The position numbers and the translations under genes were made by a program. Under the pieces are notes generated by a model that saw only the letters and a list, made by a program, of their open reading frames with translations, was not told the origin of the DNA and searched no databases. A stretch of 64,000 bases of DNA, taken from NCBI GenBank assembly GCA_037951165.1, contig JBBDHG010000043.1:3162001-3226000 (forward strand), read 5' to 3'. Each line of letters begins with the position of its first letter. The first letter of the stretch is position 1. The DNA comes from Lophius americanus (lineage: Eukaryota; Chordata; Actinopteri; Lophiiformes; Lophiidae). Below, in pieces: positions 1 through 11,930 of this stretch.

Positions 1-1686
1 TCTGTTCATTTAAAAGAGAGTTTCTTCCATTACTCCAATTATATGATGATATTTAAGCTTTTTCACACAAGAATTTTGAGATATCTTCCTCTTAAGCTTT
101 TGTTATTTTTCTACCTCACGCCGCAATCTCCATAAAATGGTGACAAAGAGCTGAAGTTTCTTTTTCTTAAGGTTCTTAACCGTCTCTTAAAAATCGGCCC
201 CGCTTCTTTGAAAAATGTACTTTCAAACTTTGCTATTTTAGGCATTTCTTTGCAATTAATCACAGCTATTTCACAAAACTCCATTTTGTAAAATGTACCC
301 CCTCAAATGATAATACTAAAGGTTTTTGTGTGGGGGTGAAAACGATTAAACGAGTTTCTGACACGTTTTGTCCCAAAGCTGAATCTGCTCATTGAAAAAG
401 AGACCGAACTTGTGCACATAAAAAATGTCTGCATATTTGTGTACACATGTATTTTGGCTGCATATTAAAAATATAGATGGAGCAGGTTTTATGTTACCTA
501 TGACCCCAGTTTTCGCGTCACACATAACCTCAGGAAACTGTTTAGTTTATGACCTAAGAAGCAATTTTTATGTTTTCTCCAATCCAGCATGAGGATTTTT
601 TTAAGGTATGTTCCAGTTGAAAGTAAAATGGACAATAAATCAGTGTACGCTCAGGGTCAGGACTTTATAGATGCTAACAAATCTCTAGCACAACATCTCC
701 ACAGGTTTTCAGTCAGATCTATTTAATCCCATGGAGCTGGAGGTCAGGCAAGGGTTAAGGTTAACGCTGAGCTTTCATATATTGTATTAAATAATGTTCA
801 ACATGCTGGTCTTTGGTATCATTTCAGCAACACAACATCACCTCTATGACCTGACAGTTACTTCTTCACTTTAACACACTGTTCTAGTGAACGCAACCCA
901 AAAATGTGTCAGGTAAGGATAACATCATTTCCCCCATCTTCTCATCCAAATATGGTCACTTCTGGTTAAAGTGTCCAAAAAAAACCCAAAGAAGACTGCG
1001 GTCTTAATGCCAACCTCAGGACCTCCGAGTGTAATTCCAAAAACCAGCTGACGTCACATTGGGCTTTCACATTTGGGCTTTCCAGCTGTTTTTTTGTGGT
1101 TTCTATGCTGAAGAAAACATGACTTTTGAGGGGAATACACTCTTCTGTCTACCCGGCAGCTCTCAAACGCTCATCCAGACCAGTTGGACCGCCTTGGTAG
1201 AGGAGCAAAGAGATCCAGGACGAGATTTATTTTCAACCTGAAGCCCAGTTTGGACTTCAGGTTCCTCTTACTAATGATGGATCGCAAGAAAATGAAATGG
1301 GACTGGCTGAGGAAACGTAGAATCAGAAACTGTTTTGTTGACATCTTTAAATAGATGAATGGCTTATGCTGTTCAAGGTCATGTGACAACATGCTATGTA
1401 GGTGAATTGGTAACTCTGAACATCCTGTGAATTATTATGTGTGTATATTAAAAAAATATTGCTCTGTATATTAAAAGTTCTCAAAAATAACTTACGTCGA
1501 CATTCATGCATTTTCCTCTCTTTTTCTAACCCCCCCCCCCCCACATGGATGGCTGTAGTGTCATAACCTCCTCTCAGAGAGATTCATTTATGTTTCCCAG
1601 CATGTTACAGCGTTACCGTCCTAATTAACATGTTATTTACAACACATCGTTTTCCATTCATGCCGGCAGCCATAGAGACCACTCAC
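1..1686 (-). other. Intron of the raftlin gene, downstream of exon C
   Basis: This stretch follows the splice donor of exon C on the minus strand, so it is the 5' part of the next intron. I looked on the minus strand for the next raftlin exon, which in RFTN1 begins just before a segment like MEIFTLFNKP, and found nothing matching. The stretch is AT-rich with no long open frame and no recognisable transposon. A short C run lies near 1531-1542. Confidence 0.7.
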
Positions 1687-2125
1687 CGTCGCCTCTCCGC
1701 GGGCGGTACCTTGGCCTCTCCTTTATGTCTCTGCCACTGTCTTTGTTGTTGTTGTGATACGGCGAGTCCTCCTCTGTCAGACCCTCACTTTGCACCGCAT
1801 CTCCCTCCGATATTGGAGACCCTGCAGACGAGACCTCGAACGGGCTGCCCGCCATCCCCGTCCCTGAATGGTTCCCAGTGTTCTCACACAGGACGTCCTC
1901 GTTACCCTCTCTGTCCACCCCGCCAGCTCCCGGTCCTGCTTGGTTTCTCGGGCTCGAGAGGTTCGAGGGGCTGCAGCTGCCCAGGGAGCCCAGCACAGAG
2001 CTAGGGCTGGAGTGCAGGGAGAGGGAGGGGGTTTCTGGTTGTCTGATCCTGGTGCAAGGGGCCCCATAGGGTTCCTGGACAAATCCCACGAACATCACCC
2101 CTTGTTCAGCAGCATCCTGGATTTG
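1687..2125 (-). CDS. rftn1: Raftlin internal coding exon C (partial gene)
   Basis: Raftlins are acylated proteins of the inner plasma membrane leaflet that support lipid-raft organisation, B-cell receptor signalling and uptake of TLR ligands. This 439-bp exon follows a pyrimidine-rich tract ending 'tgcctgtcaacag' and stops at a GT donor (GACG/gtgagt). It starts in phase 0 with QIQDAAEQG and VMFVGFVQEP, which aligns with IQEAASQGLKFVGVIPQ of human raftlin-1. About 120 Ser-, Gly-, Pro- and Glu-rich residues follow, matching the poorly conserved polar linker of RFTN1. The exon ends one base into a codon. Exon B lies 8.9 kb upstream in transcription order with a matching phase. A 124-residue frame on the plus strand here is an antisense shadow. 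RFTN2 has a similar VGF stretch, so exon C alone does not settle the paralog. Exon A favours RFTN1. Whether this is the fish 1a or 1b copy cannot be told. Confidence 0.9.
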
Positions 2126-2667
2126 CTGTTGACAGGCAGAACATGAAAATTAGAAATCAGAACGGGCGAGGTCATGTCACTGCTGCTACTTTGCATTGAT
2201 TTAATTATGATGGGAGCCAAAACTATGAAAGACTGACAATAAAGCAGCGTTTATTCTGGATAATTATTAGCTCTGCTGAGCTTGTCATAATTTTCCCATG
2301 CTCTGTTATTCTGTCCGTCTGCAGGATTACAAAAAAACTACTGGCCTCATTTCCACGAAAGTTGGTGGAAGAGTGAATCATGGGTCAAGGAAGAGCCCAT
2401 TAAATAAATGGATGGGGGGATACAAATCATTTCCCCCATTCAATAGGTAGAGTTCCCTCCCTCTCCAGCTTGAGAGCAGCAGTGATGAAGGGAACTAGAC
2501 TTTGAATGTTTAGAAAGAGCGATGTTGTTGTCCGATCGCCATGTAAAGCTTGGATTCTGAGTCAAATGACCCATTATCCACACGACCCTGCAGGAATGTC
2601 CCACTTGTAGGTAAGAATTTAGAAAAATAAAACACAATTACGTCTCACAAATCCTTACATCTCTTTA

Positions 2668-2711
2668 CACAGAGCAGAGGGGGGGTCATGATCCCTCCCC
2701 TCTGCTCTGTG
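2668..2711. repeat. Inverted repeat able to form a hairpin
   Basis: The left arm 'cacagagcagagggg' (2668-2682) is exactly complementary to 2697-2711, and pairing continues partly through the neighbouring G and C runs, leaving a loop of only a few bases. It lies in the raftlin intron. It could be a MITE remnant or a random palindrome. A microRNA-type precursor would normally have a longer stem. Confidence 0.75.
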
Positions 2712-2983
2712 ATGTCTGTTACATTTTTAGCTTCAAGGCCAATCTCCCCTCCTATGAAGACACACATCGTCAGGATAGGCTAAACCGGTCAAACGTTTGT
2801 ACCCCACCCAAAAGAATCTGGGAAACGGAGTCCCCTATTAGTCACTCATATCGGCAAATCATGTAATGACAGCTACGAACCCCCCCCTTAAATCTCCCAT
2901 GAAGGAACCATACAGAGCCCCGCCAGAACCCAAAAACTCCCCACCAAAAAACAAACTGGAAAAATACATTTTTGGCATATTTT

Positions 2984-3006
2984 CAATGAATGAATGAATG
3001 AATGAA
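2984..3006. repeat. Short (TGAA)n microsatellite
   Basis: About five units of the tetranucleotide tgaa lie in tandem. It is intronic and no function is suggested. Confidence 0.85.
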
Positions 3007-4589
3007 GTATATGCACATTCAATGAAATTAAATGAAATCCCAGGAAGATTCCATGGAGTGTACCCCAAATAATAAGTTGCATGATGCGTTCAATGCCTAC
3101 TTAGTAACTTTCAGTTTTTGGCGAAGCAAAATTGTAAGGTCATCAAGATGCATTCAAACGTAACCCTGTAAGATGTAGTTTTTGGCGTGAAACTTGAATA
3201 AAAATTCTTTGAAGGAGCCGTCTGTAGATATTTTTATGGTAATAGCAAATCGATAATAGAGAAGGAATTGTGATAAATGTTTATGCTAAAAGACATTAAA
3301 AACATGCTTGAATTTTCTGCTTTTCTTATATAAGTACGTCATAGATGATCATAAATCGATCAATTTTGGGTTTAGGACAAACAACCTGAAGATGTGACCT
3401 TTTCAAATACATTTATAACGTTTTTCTTTTACTATATTCATCCTTCCACTTCATTCATATACATGTACGCACAGTATAAATGAAGTTTATGTGTTGGCGG
3501 GGAGTTTGCACAAGGCGGTTATATCATAAAAATATAAAGCCAGAACGAAAAGAAGAAGAAACCCAAGAACCAGAATATTATTTTTCAAGAGATCTCAGTC
3601 TTACATGGAACTTTCAGAATTATTCTGACAGTAATTATCCAGAAATGAATTTTTTTTTGCCCTCGCTGCTTTACTGAATCTGTTGGATCTTTGCATATTC
3701 TATCCTTTTCTGGTTCTGTTCGTTCCATCCCAGCAGCTCCTCCAATAACGCAGCTGTTGATTAGATGGGAGACACTGGCCACATCCCAAATCCAGCGCTC
3801 CACTCCTTTCTCCTCCCCCCGCCCTTATTGACATCTTATGATAATATTGAAATTCCACCATAGAGCGAGATTGAAACATTAACTGTCAGAAAATGTTAAT
3901 GATGCCATTCTCCATTTCTGCAGAAACGGAGATTGGCATCACCAAGACATCATAAGACCCCCCCACCCCCAAGCCAAGGCGGTGCCTGTCACCGTCTGCA
4001 GCCACGGCGTGAGGGCAGAAAAATATCAAAATCGAATCATATTCTCAGGTTATTCACTATGAAATTAAATTGGAAAACATTCACATTGTTTCCAGTCATA
4101 TTGTTTAATAACAGTGAACGCTCTCTGGGCGCATCCACATCATCGTCCTCCTACCAATATGTTGAAATGGAATTGCTTAGATAAAAGGGGGCAACTGTTG
4201 TATCTCATTTAATGATAATGCAGCCAGAGAGCGAGGGAAATATAAATGGCTCTGAATGTCTGATGTTGATAGCAGAGTAGATTTCAATAGATGGCCGTAA
4301 TGATCACATTTATTTTTAGTACCATTATTATTATTATCGCCATCAATTTATCAAAACTCCTTGTTTGACACAAGAGTAGCGTTAGTATTAAATTCATTTC
4401 TTTACAAAGGAGAAGGATTGGGATTTGATTTATTCCTCCAGGGAATATCTCACCAGAATCAAGGCAAATAATGCAGATCAGCTGGAAATATATACTAAAT
4501 ATATATATGAGGCACTACAATGGAACAAATTAAATTTTATTCCTATTTTCCTGGTTTTATTAGATTTTTTTTCGTATTCTATCTTATGA

Positions 4590-4795
4590 TTTTAGATTTT
4601 TCTTGAATTTTTGATCTATGCTTTTATATCTCCCGTGTGTCTTACTATTTAATACTCAATCTTGGGTTTTTATTCTATGTATTTTTCATAGAATAAGGTT
4701 TCACGACTTTATTCGTGTCACCTTTTAGTGTAAATAACTTTGTAACAGTGTTTTGAAAAGTGCTATATAAATAAATAAAGGTATTTACCACATGC
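4590..4795 (+). repeat. L2/CR1-like LINE 3' tail
   Basis: The AT-rich block ends in 'aaaagtgctatataaataaa', a motif typical of the 3' end of fish L2-type non-LTR retrotransposons. No reverse transcriptase frame is next to it, so it is a 5'-truncated copy. The left border is approximate. Confidence 0.55.
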
Positions 4796-5603
4796 GTGAG
4801 TGTTTTTGATTAAATGTAGAGACAGGTCGCCTCTCGATTCAATTAAATGTAAAAAAGTTATCTAACAGGATAATTCTACTGCTGAAATTATTGATTTGAA
4901 AAGATAAAAATGAGAAAAGAACAAAGTGGTAATTTTACTAGAAAAGAAGGCGTAATCTTAAGATACTCATTGAAGAGGAAATGAGGATTTTGCGTGGAGC
5001 ATCTTGTCAAGTCATATGTATGGAGATAAATTCCTGACAAAAGTCCGCACACAAACGAAACACGATTCGACTTTTGGCACAAAAACGTGACTTTTGGCAC
5101 AAATTTACCGCATGAGAGACGTTCTACTTGTTCGAGCATCTTCAGTTTTGTGAACACAGGGCCTTTGTAGTTCACCCGTTCCAACAGCAGGTGTCGCTGT
5201 GACTCAGTTCAAAAGTTTACCACACTGGACCTGACTGTGGACTCCTGGAGGTTCCATGAGTTTGACCATATTATACTATGAGACATCCAATTACATGGTC
5301 GCTGCTCGCCGATTACACGGTCTTTGCTCGCGAACCGTGTTTTGCGTTTGTGTGAGGACTTTTGGCATGAATATAACTCCATACATATCTCAATCATATA
5401 AGTTCACCTTCGATAATGATCAATATCAGTGATAATAATAACGACTTCCATTCACCTGATGGTTTAAACCAGGTAACTGAGCTCCCACTTCATTGGCTAC
5501 CTGATGAGTTGTTCTGTATCGCTCAAACTCTAACTTTTCATGTCGGCGCCTGTGGATGAGCATAAGCAGCAGGTGTGACTGCAGAGACACATCATCTACA
5601 CTG

Positions 5604-6180
5604 CCCCCCCAAAATAAAGGGAACACTTAAATAACAGATCGGGATTCGTGGGGCTAGATAGTCAACCTTTGTTGCTACACACTGATGAATTCTTTCAGAA
5701 CTAAATGAGGTCAGAACGATCAGTGGAAACCAAAATCGTGAACCCATTGAGGGCTGGATTCTAAATCAGACACAAAATTTGATAAACTGAATGTCCCAGG
5801 CTGATCCTGCTTCAGGGAATTCCATCACCACAGCCCACAATGTGTTCCAGTGGTGGGTTTGACCCCCACAGGCCTGTTCTAACTCAGGAGGAACCCAGGG
5901 TCCACTGCACCAGAGTAAGGTCTGAAAAGGGGTCTGAGGAATTTCAACCTGGTTCCTGACAGCAGTCAGGTTACGGTTGGCTACCAAATGGAGGTCTGTA
6001 CGACCCTTCAAGGACACGCCTCCCCAGACCATGAGTGACCCACCACCGAACCGGTCCTGCTTGATGATGTTTCAGAAAGTGTCATGTTGACCAAACGTCT
6101 CCTGACTTTGTCACGGCTGTTACATGAGCACAGACTGAACCTGCTGCCAAATGTGGAGGAGAATGGGGAACCAATGGAGA
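5604..6180 (-). mobile_element. Degraded Tc1-like DNA transposon
   Basis: The left part carries 'aaaataaagggaacactt', which matches the end of a Tc1-type element widespread in fish genomes. The interior is a transposase relic read on the minus strand (separate entry). The right-hand terminal repeat is not evident, and much of the element's body appears deleted. The borders are approximate. A 23-bp sequence occurs twice, at 5776-5798 and 6196-6218, 420 bp apart, on either side of the surviving transposase segment. Confidence 0.8.
5766..6170 (-). pseudogene. Tc1 transposase pseudogene fragment
   Basis: On the minus strand one frame (about 6170-6010) reads SRFSLCSCNSRDKVRRR, and an adjacent frame (6032-5766) reads VWGGVSLKGRT followed by DLHLVANRNLTAV. 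These correspond to consecutive parts of the catalytic domain of Tc1-family transposases (the ESRF segment, then the VWGGIS segment). They lie in different frames, so at least one frameshift separates them. The later DNARPH segment and the terminal acidic motif are unreadable. The helix-turn-helix N terminus is missing. No active enzyme could be made. Confidence 0.85.
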
Positions 6181-6237
6181 ACCTGTTGATCCGACAATTT
6201 GATAAACTGAATGTCCCATCAGCAGAGTAAAAAATGA

Positions 6238-6640
6238 TGATATAGTCAAGACAGATCTCGTCCAGTTGATTCATATGCACCAGATCTGGACTAAACCGGA
6301 CCAATGGTTAGGAAGTTATGTCTGAAAAACAGTGCTTTTGTAATAAATCTACCCCCGGGGAATTAAATAAACGATTAGAGTAAAATATAATATGTACAAG
6401 ATAGATTAACTCCAGTCAATTCATATACAGTAAAGTTGGACTAAGTCGTACGAATGGTTTAGAAACTACAGTTTTTGGAGATAAGGCTCCCCCTATTGAT
6501 GGAATTATACAACCAATCCTTCCCCAAATAACTCCAGTACTTCCTCCCACTAAGGTCTATGTGGGTATAACATTTTTGAAAATAATCCATGAAATACTTT
6601 TTCAGTTATCGCATTAAAACCAAGGATCTGCAGAAGATTC
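6238..6640 (+). repeat. Modular dispersed repeat, copy 1 (forward)
   Basis: This is the first of about 14 partial copies of one family. It contains the recurring phrases 'attcatatgcaccagatc', 'tggactaaaccggaccaatg', 'ataaggctccccctattg' and 'ggtctatgtgggtataac', and ends near 'gttatcgcattaaaacc'. Two modules are visible in tandem: the 'tatgcacc ... accaatggtt' phrase appears near 6270 and again, diverged, near 6420. The borders are approximate and no coding capacity is seen. Confidence 0.75.
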
Positions 6641-6644
6641 AATA

Positions 6645-6790
6645 AAATCCCAGACTTTCCCGGGATATAATGAGTTCATCCCTTTCCAAGCCTTCGATCA
6701 AGTGTCATCCAAATCCATCGTTTAGTTTTTGTGATGTCTCTCTGAAAGTCAAACAAACAAACTCTCAAACAAACAACAGACATCCTCCCT
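6645..6790 (+). repeat. Retroelement-like 3' tail with CAAA repeats
   Basis: After the modular repeat, the sequence 'caaatccatcgtttagtttt' and a run of caaa/acaaac units (6750-6778) resemble the 3' ends of several fish SINE/RTE-type elements ('aaatccgtccagtaatttt ... caaacaaacaaac'). It may be the true 3' end of the modular family or a separate insertion. Confidence 0.45.
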
Positions 6791-8374
6791 GGCTGAGGTA
6801 AGGAAGGACAAAGATTAGCATTCTCCTCAACTTCTAAATGAATCTAAATGAACAGACAGTTAGTGCGTTTCAGAAGGAACCACACCGGGTCAAGAAAACA
6901 AGGTTTTGAGGTCAATATGGAAACTTTGCATCGCATCATCTCCGTTCATTAACTGAAATGATGCCGAGCACAAACTTAATGAAATATTCTGGAAGCAGCT
7001 TCCTCTACTCCGCCACCAGAATATCAACAGCCTGCAGAGGAAAAAAAACCATTTCAATTTTGACTTGAGACCACATTTCCTATTTCCCCTGTACGTTATT
7101 AAAGTGGCACCAGGAGGAGGTGTCTGAAGGTCAAGATGAAAATCCCGGAGAGAGAGAGAGAGAGGGAGGGAGAGACTGACAAAATAGAGAGGCGGAGGAC
7201 TAATAGTAACGGAGATTGAAACAGTGAAGAAGAAAATGAGAGTTACAAAAAAAAAAAGAAATCCGAGACGGACACTGAAGGGAATAGACTCCACCACTCA
7301 TCCATGTCCACTTCCTTTTTAATAGATTTCTAGCATGGCCTCCTCCTCCTGCAGTCCTGTAGCAGCTCAGTAGATTAAAAAGATGGTGATGACCAACCGT
7401 AATGAGGTCCTACAGGGCTGCGGTTGCATGACTAATCGAAGGGCAGAACATACAGAAAAGTTCAGGAGCGGAGATTTAAAGGCTGCCGTAACATCCAGTA
7501 ATATGAGGGTTAGGCAGAGGGAAGAATGGCGGATAACAAGCTCACGAGAGGGGAGGGCGTTCTCTCATGTATGATCTGAGGAGGCGTTTCAAACAGACTT
7601 TCTACAGCTGTGCCTTCATGAGGGAGGCCGTTTCTTATCGGATCAGAGACTGCGGCTTCGGCTTCCTGACTCCTGTTCTCCGTTTTCATCTCCCCTGCGC
7701 TGAAATATGAAGACATTTGGTTTGCTGATTAACGCCAGGCTCGACCCAATAAACAAAACGCATATTTTACTTCGTAACGTAGATAGGCGTGGGGAAGTAC
7801 CGCCAGCAACTGGGCAACATGCTGAGTGTTTTTAAAAAGTCAATCCAAAGAAATATTTTACTCTTAAGTGAACCCAGGAATAAATGGGTTTCATCCTCAG
7901 TTGTGTGTTGGACAGATTTAAAACACACAGAAAAGCAAAATAAAAAGATGAATGATCACAAATGTTACAGCTTGACCGCACTCAGATGTGGAAAATGTAT
8001 TTTCACTCAAAGTGAACTCAAGTTCACGGAATGTTCAGATCTCTGTGCTTTATTTTCATTTTGTGCCACCAAACACAACTTACACACAATATTTCCCCAC
8101 ACTTTCATGACCGTTGAGACTGATAGAAGTAAAATAATATGTATTTTTTTACCGTCAAGTATGAAGGGATGATGCATTCAACTAAAATATTTACATGGAC
8201 TTCCCATGATGCACTGAGCTCCTGTCTTTACCTTTACCTCTCCTTCTCTGCACATCGTGTCTCATTAATGCATGTTACTACCTTGACCTCCTCCCAAATG
8301 TTATGTCATAGATCTCTGTTGCACAAATTGCTGTGAATCAGCTTCATGTTCACTTCTACTATTATTAATTATAG

Positions 8375-8645
8375 TTATTTCTCAACCCTTGGTTTGAATG
8401 TGTCCAAATTTGTTGCATATGAATCAACTTTAGGAGATCTGTATTATAAATATCATATTTTACTTGAAAAGTCCATATTTTAATGATGGGGAGTTTTTTC
8501 TTTAATGAAAAACCTTTTTTTTACATGAACTTTGATGAGGTCAAACAAGGTGAATTGCTTGTACAATTCAGGAGAATTGAAAAGGGGGCTTTTCAGGGAA
8601 AAACCTTGACGTCGGGGACGACAGCATAGACCTAATTGTGGTTTT
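8375..8645 (-). repeat. Modular dispersed repeat, copy 2 (reverse)
   Basis: This is a reverse-oriented partial copy: 'gcatatgaatcaac' and 'aggagatctgtattata' are followed by the family's end block 'cgtcggggacgacagcatag'. Several modules present in longer copies are missing. Confidence 0.7.
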
Positions 8646-10984
8646 GCACAACACAAATAAAATAGAGTTATTTGACATCTTTCTAGTCTGCTTTACCAAT
8701 CAAAGCGTTTCACAGGACGAGCCAGAATTCATCCTTTCAAACATGTTCAGGCAGTGATGGCAGAAGCTACAGAACAAGACACCGCCTGCTCATCAGGAGA
8801 AATGATCAATCGCACAATCACCTCAGCATAACGGCCATTATGAACAAACAGGGGTTCATCTCAGTATCTTGACAGCAGGGGCTTCCGATAAGCATACTCA
8901 ATTTTGACCTAACCTGCTGTTTGATATATTCGTGCATTTTCTTTGACTGGAGTTTGAATTGCCACAACTCTCACTTTAATCGACGATCTTTGGGTTCAAA
9001 GAGAACCCAGACCGGACCCAGATCCTTTGGATCTAGTCCTTCATTAAAGACAATCAAATTACTTTCGGCAGCAGAGGGAAAATTTGTGTAAATATACACA
9101 AAACTCTTTTCTCTCTGAGGTGAGATGGAGCGAGTGAAACACTGAGAAGCAGGTAGAGATTACACATCTGACCGCTGCTGCTCGTTCAATTCTGCCGCAT
9201 CATCTCGTCATCTTCTGGATCTGGGCGTGTCGGGTCAAACCAACTTTGGACTGGGTCAAACTCCTCATGGCCTGTTAATGATGGAATTGTATCACCTTAT
9301 AAAAAACCTCCTATAAAACAATTCACCAGAACCCCCGCTTTGGCCAGAGCGACGGAACATCTTTCAGTCGGCTCGTTAAGTACTTCCAGTGGAGGAAATA
9401 ATTACACGGTTATTTTTGTGCCACAGTGACGGTCATGTTCTCAGGTTGTCGGTTGATAAGTTAGTCTCTTATTAACACGCCTGGAGGTAAATCATACGAC
9501 CTTGCCAATTGGTCTGGAGGATAGATGGGTGGATTAAGGACCCCCCAGAATGATTAGCGAGTAGCACCTCGTTACTTATAGACATAACAGACATTACAGA
9601 CTTTAAGTTGTGACCTCAAGGCGTGAACCATTGCGAGATTGACCACTTCTGGAGTTTTATTCATGCGATACTCAGATGCATTTACAAATGACTGATTTCA
9701 TTAATACATTTTTTTTTTTAAATGGCATGATCTAAGATTAGATGTCTATCTGAGTGAGAGTTGATATCAATGGTCTCCATCACCTTATAAAGAAGATAAA
9801 GTTGAAGTATCTGAAAAAAAAACTCCTGCCAGGTTATGACCCACAAGGACGCATATCCAGATTGTGAGAAATGCTGATGCAAGGTTTCAGCTGAGGGGGC
9901 TGGCCCTTCTCTGCTGACATCATCTCTATGTGCAGACCAAAGTATGTGTCTGATTCTTGACTTTAAATCGACCTAGAAAAGTTGTGAAGAGGAAACATTC
10001 ATGCGCGTCGAATCAATAGAAAAGATTGAAATTGATCTCTTCAGAGAGAAACTGAAATGACATTCATTTTCTCTCTTCAGACACTCGGTGACATTACTGA
10101 ACTGTAAGAAGATCATACTAGTTAATGTGAGGTCATTCGCATAGGTCAACAATGCGATGCTTTAATGATCAAATGCCACGGGTCGGATTTCACTCATGTT
10201 CCTCCTGCGTGACAATTTGCACTCCAAATAATTGTGATCACGTGTGAATGTCAATCACAAAATGGGCTAATCAAAATTATTCCCTCCATCCCACCCAGCA
10301 GATTTAAGTTTCCGAGCGTCACATCGAGCTGAAGCCTTCATTCACATCAAGGACGTGATTCTTCCACTACCAGCAGTGCAAACATGCCGTCCGCACTGAC
10401 GTGAGAGTTTTATCACGTTTATCGTTCTGTTTAATATCAAACCACCTGCTTGAAACAAAGTCCAGAAAATAACGCTGGCATAAAAACAATCTGATGTCAG
10501 GGAGATCAAAGCTGAGTGAAAAAAAGTTTCTACACTTTTCTCTCTCCCATGTATGTTTTTCACATGGAAGGAGAATTTCATTATTTCATTTCTAAAGAGA
10601 GATGTAGATCTGGTTCCTTCTTTATCTCCTACTTCCCCATAAGGAACATGAAATGTACATCCTTCTTATTTATTTCATCTATTTTCAAATATAGACTTCT
10701 AATCACACGTCGTCTCCACTGTAACCAAATATTTGTGTGTATTTCTTCATGGATCATTGTAAACAACAACAACACTTCTCTTCACTAATAATAGACAAAT
10801 AGGTTGTTTTTTTCTGTATGTTATTTTTATATTGTAAAAAAAAGAAATCCCTTTTTGCAACCTGAATTATTATCACCACATCTTCTCTGCATGAATCCCT
10901 GCGTATCTCCTCCCCACTTGTTTTCTGGATTCTCCTCCAGCTGGGCACAAACAGACAAAACCCTCAGTTGAGCATTTGCCCTAC

Positions 10985-11093
10985 CTTCTTGACGTAGCCC
11001 TGGATGAGCTCTGGGGTGGGCACCTGCTCGGCGGACAGACATTCTTCCAGCTGTAGTTTGTATGGAGGGCAGTCCGACTGGCTCCTTTCCACC
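10985..11093 (-). CDS. rftn1: Raftlin internal coding exon B (partial gene)
   Basis: This 109-bp minus-strand exon lies between a pyrimidine tract ending 'tgatgcctgcag' and the donor 'gtaggg'. One base completes a glycine codon begun in exon A. Thirty-six codons follow, reading VERSQSDCPPYKLQLEECLS and then AEQVPTPELIQGYVKK. The end aligns with the KLIPEFIKK segment of RFTN1, and the middle with the ELDCCSS / VIEECPL segment of RFTN1 and RFTN2. The exon ends in phase 0, as exon C requires. On its own it would be hard to recognise, but the phase fit on both sides and the order between A and C make it secure. The flanking reading-frame extension (about 11100-11233) lies past the acceptor and is intronic. 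Confidence 0.88.
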
Positions 11094-11930
11094 CTGCAGG
11101 CATCACAGTGAGAAGGGGGGTAGGGGGGGGGTGGACAATGAGTCTCAGCCTTACAGCCAGCCAACATGCTGGACAAAAGCTCATGATACACAAGAGTAAC
11201 AATGCATTCACACATGTGCAAACACACATTCAAATACAGAAAAAAAAAGAGTCATAAGCCCACAAATAGTGTCTTAAAATACCGTTCAGAGAGAAAGGCT
11301 TTAGAACTCTTTCCCAAAAATAACCCCCTATGAACAAATCACACTACACAGGCTTTGTTCAAGTTATTGATGCCCTGTGGGGGGTTACAGAAAAATACAA
11401 TAAAACACTTAAGTGAGACAAAGATCCACATGGATGAAAGAAAACACATGGGGGGAGCACAGAAAACAGGAAGTTCAATGCAAATCCTGTCTTCCCCCCC
11501 CTCCCCTCTGAGGCCATGAGCATTATTTTTGAGCGGGAACAATCTATTTATATGGTCCTTTCCTATTCTGTCCTCTGGAGGAAATCCCAAAGCAAACCCT
11601 GAGGAGAGTAAATGCTCCGGCTTCCATCTCGCTGCTTCTCATCCTGTTGACAACGGCCTCACGCCCTTTTCCTCACCCTGCGTGTGTGCGAGGGTCCGTC
11701 CGTGTACTGCAGATGTGAATGATGTGTGGGGGTGTCTGTGTGACGGCTGTGTGCGTGGGCTCTGCGTGAGCTTTGACTTTACACGGACACATGATGTGTT
11801 GGAGTATAAAAGATGCATGCTGGTATCCTTTCAGCTCCCCCTGTTCATGCAAAGATGTTATGAACCCGGACAAGGCGGCGTTTGATTATCAGACACAGCT
11901 GGGACCTCCACAACAAATACAAAACAAAAA

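Larger units (their letters stand above)
2126..10984 (-). other. Raftlin intron between exons B and C (about 8.9 kb)
   Basis: The borders are the GT donor after exon B (AAG/gtaggg) and the AG acceptor before exon C. The intron holds a hairpin at 2668-2711, an L2-like 3' tail near 4.6-4.8 kb, a Tc1 relic at 5.6-6.2 kb, and copies of the modular repeat at 6.2-6.6 and 8.4-8.6 kb. I see nothing recognisable in about 2750-4500, 4800-5600, 6800-8370 and 8650-10980 apart from simple-sequence runs. Open frames here have no coding character. Confidence 0.8.

Noticed and set aside
1..1686. Search for the raftlin exon that follows exon C
   Set aside because: No frame resembling the MEIFTLFNKP segment was found, so that exon is probably outside the window.
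1630..2004. 124-codon plus-strand open frame rich in Cys and Pro
   Set aside because: It is antisense to raftlin exon C, which has splice signals, phase fit and homology. The plus frame is a shadow.
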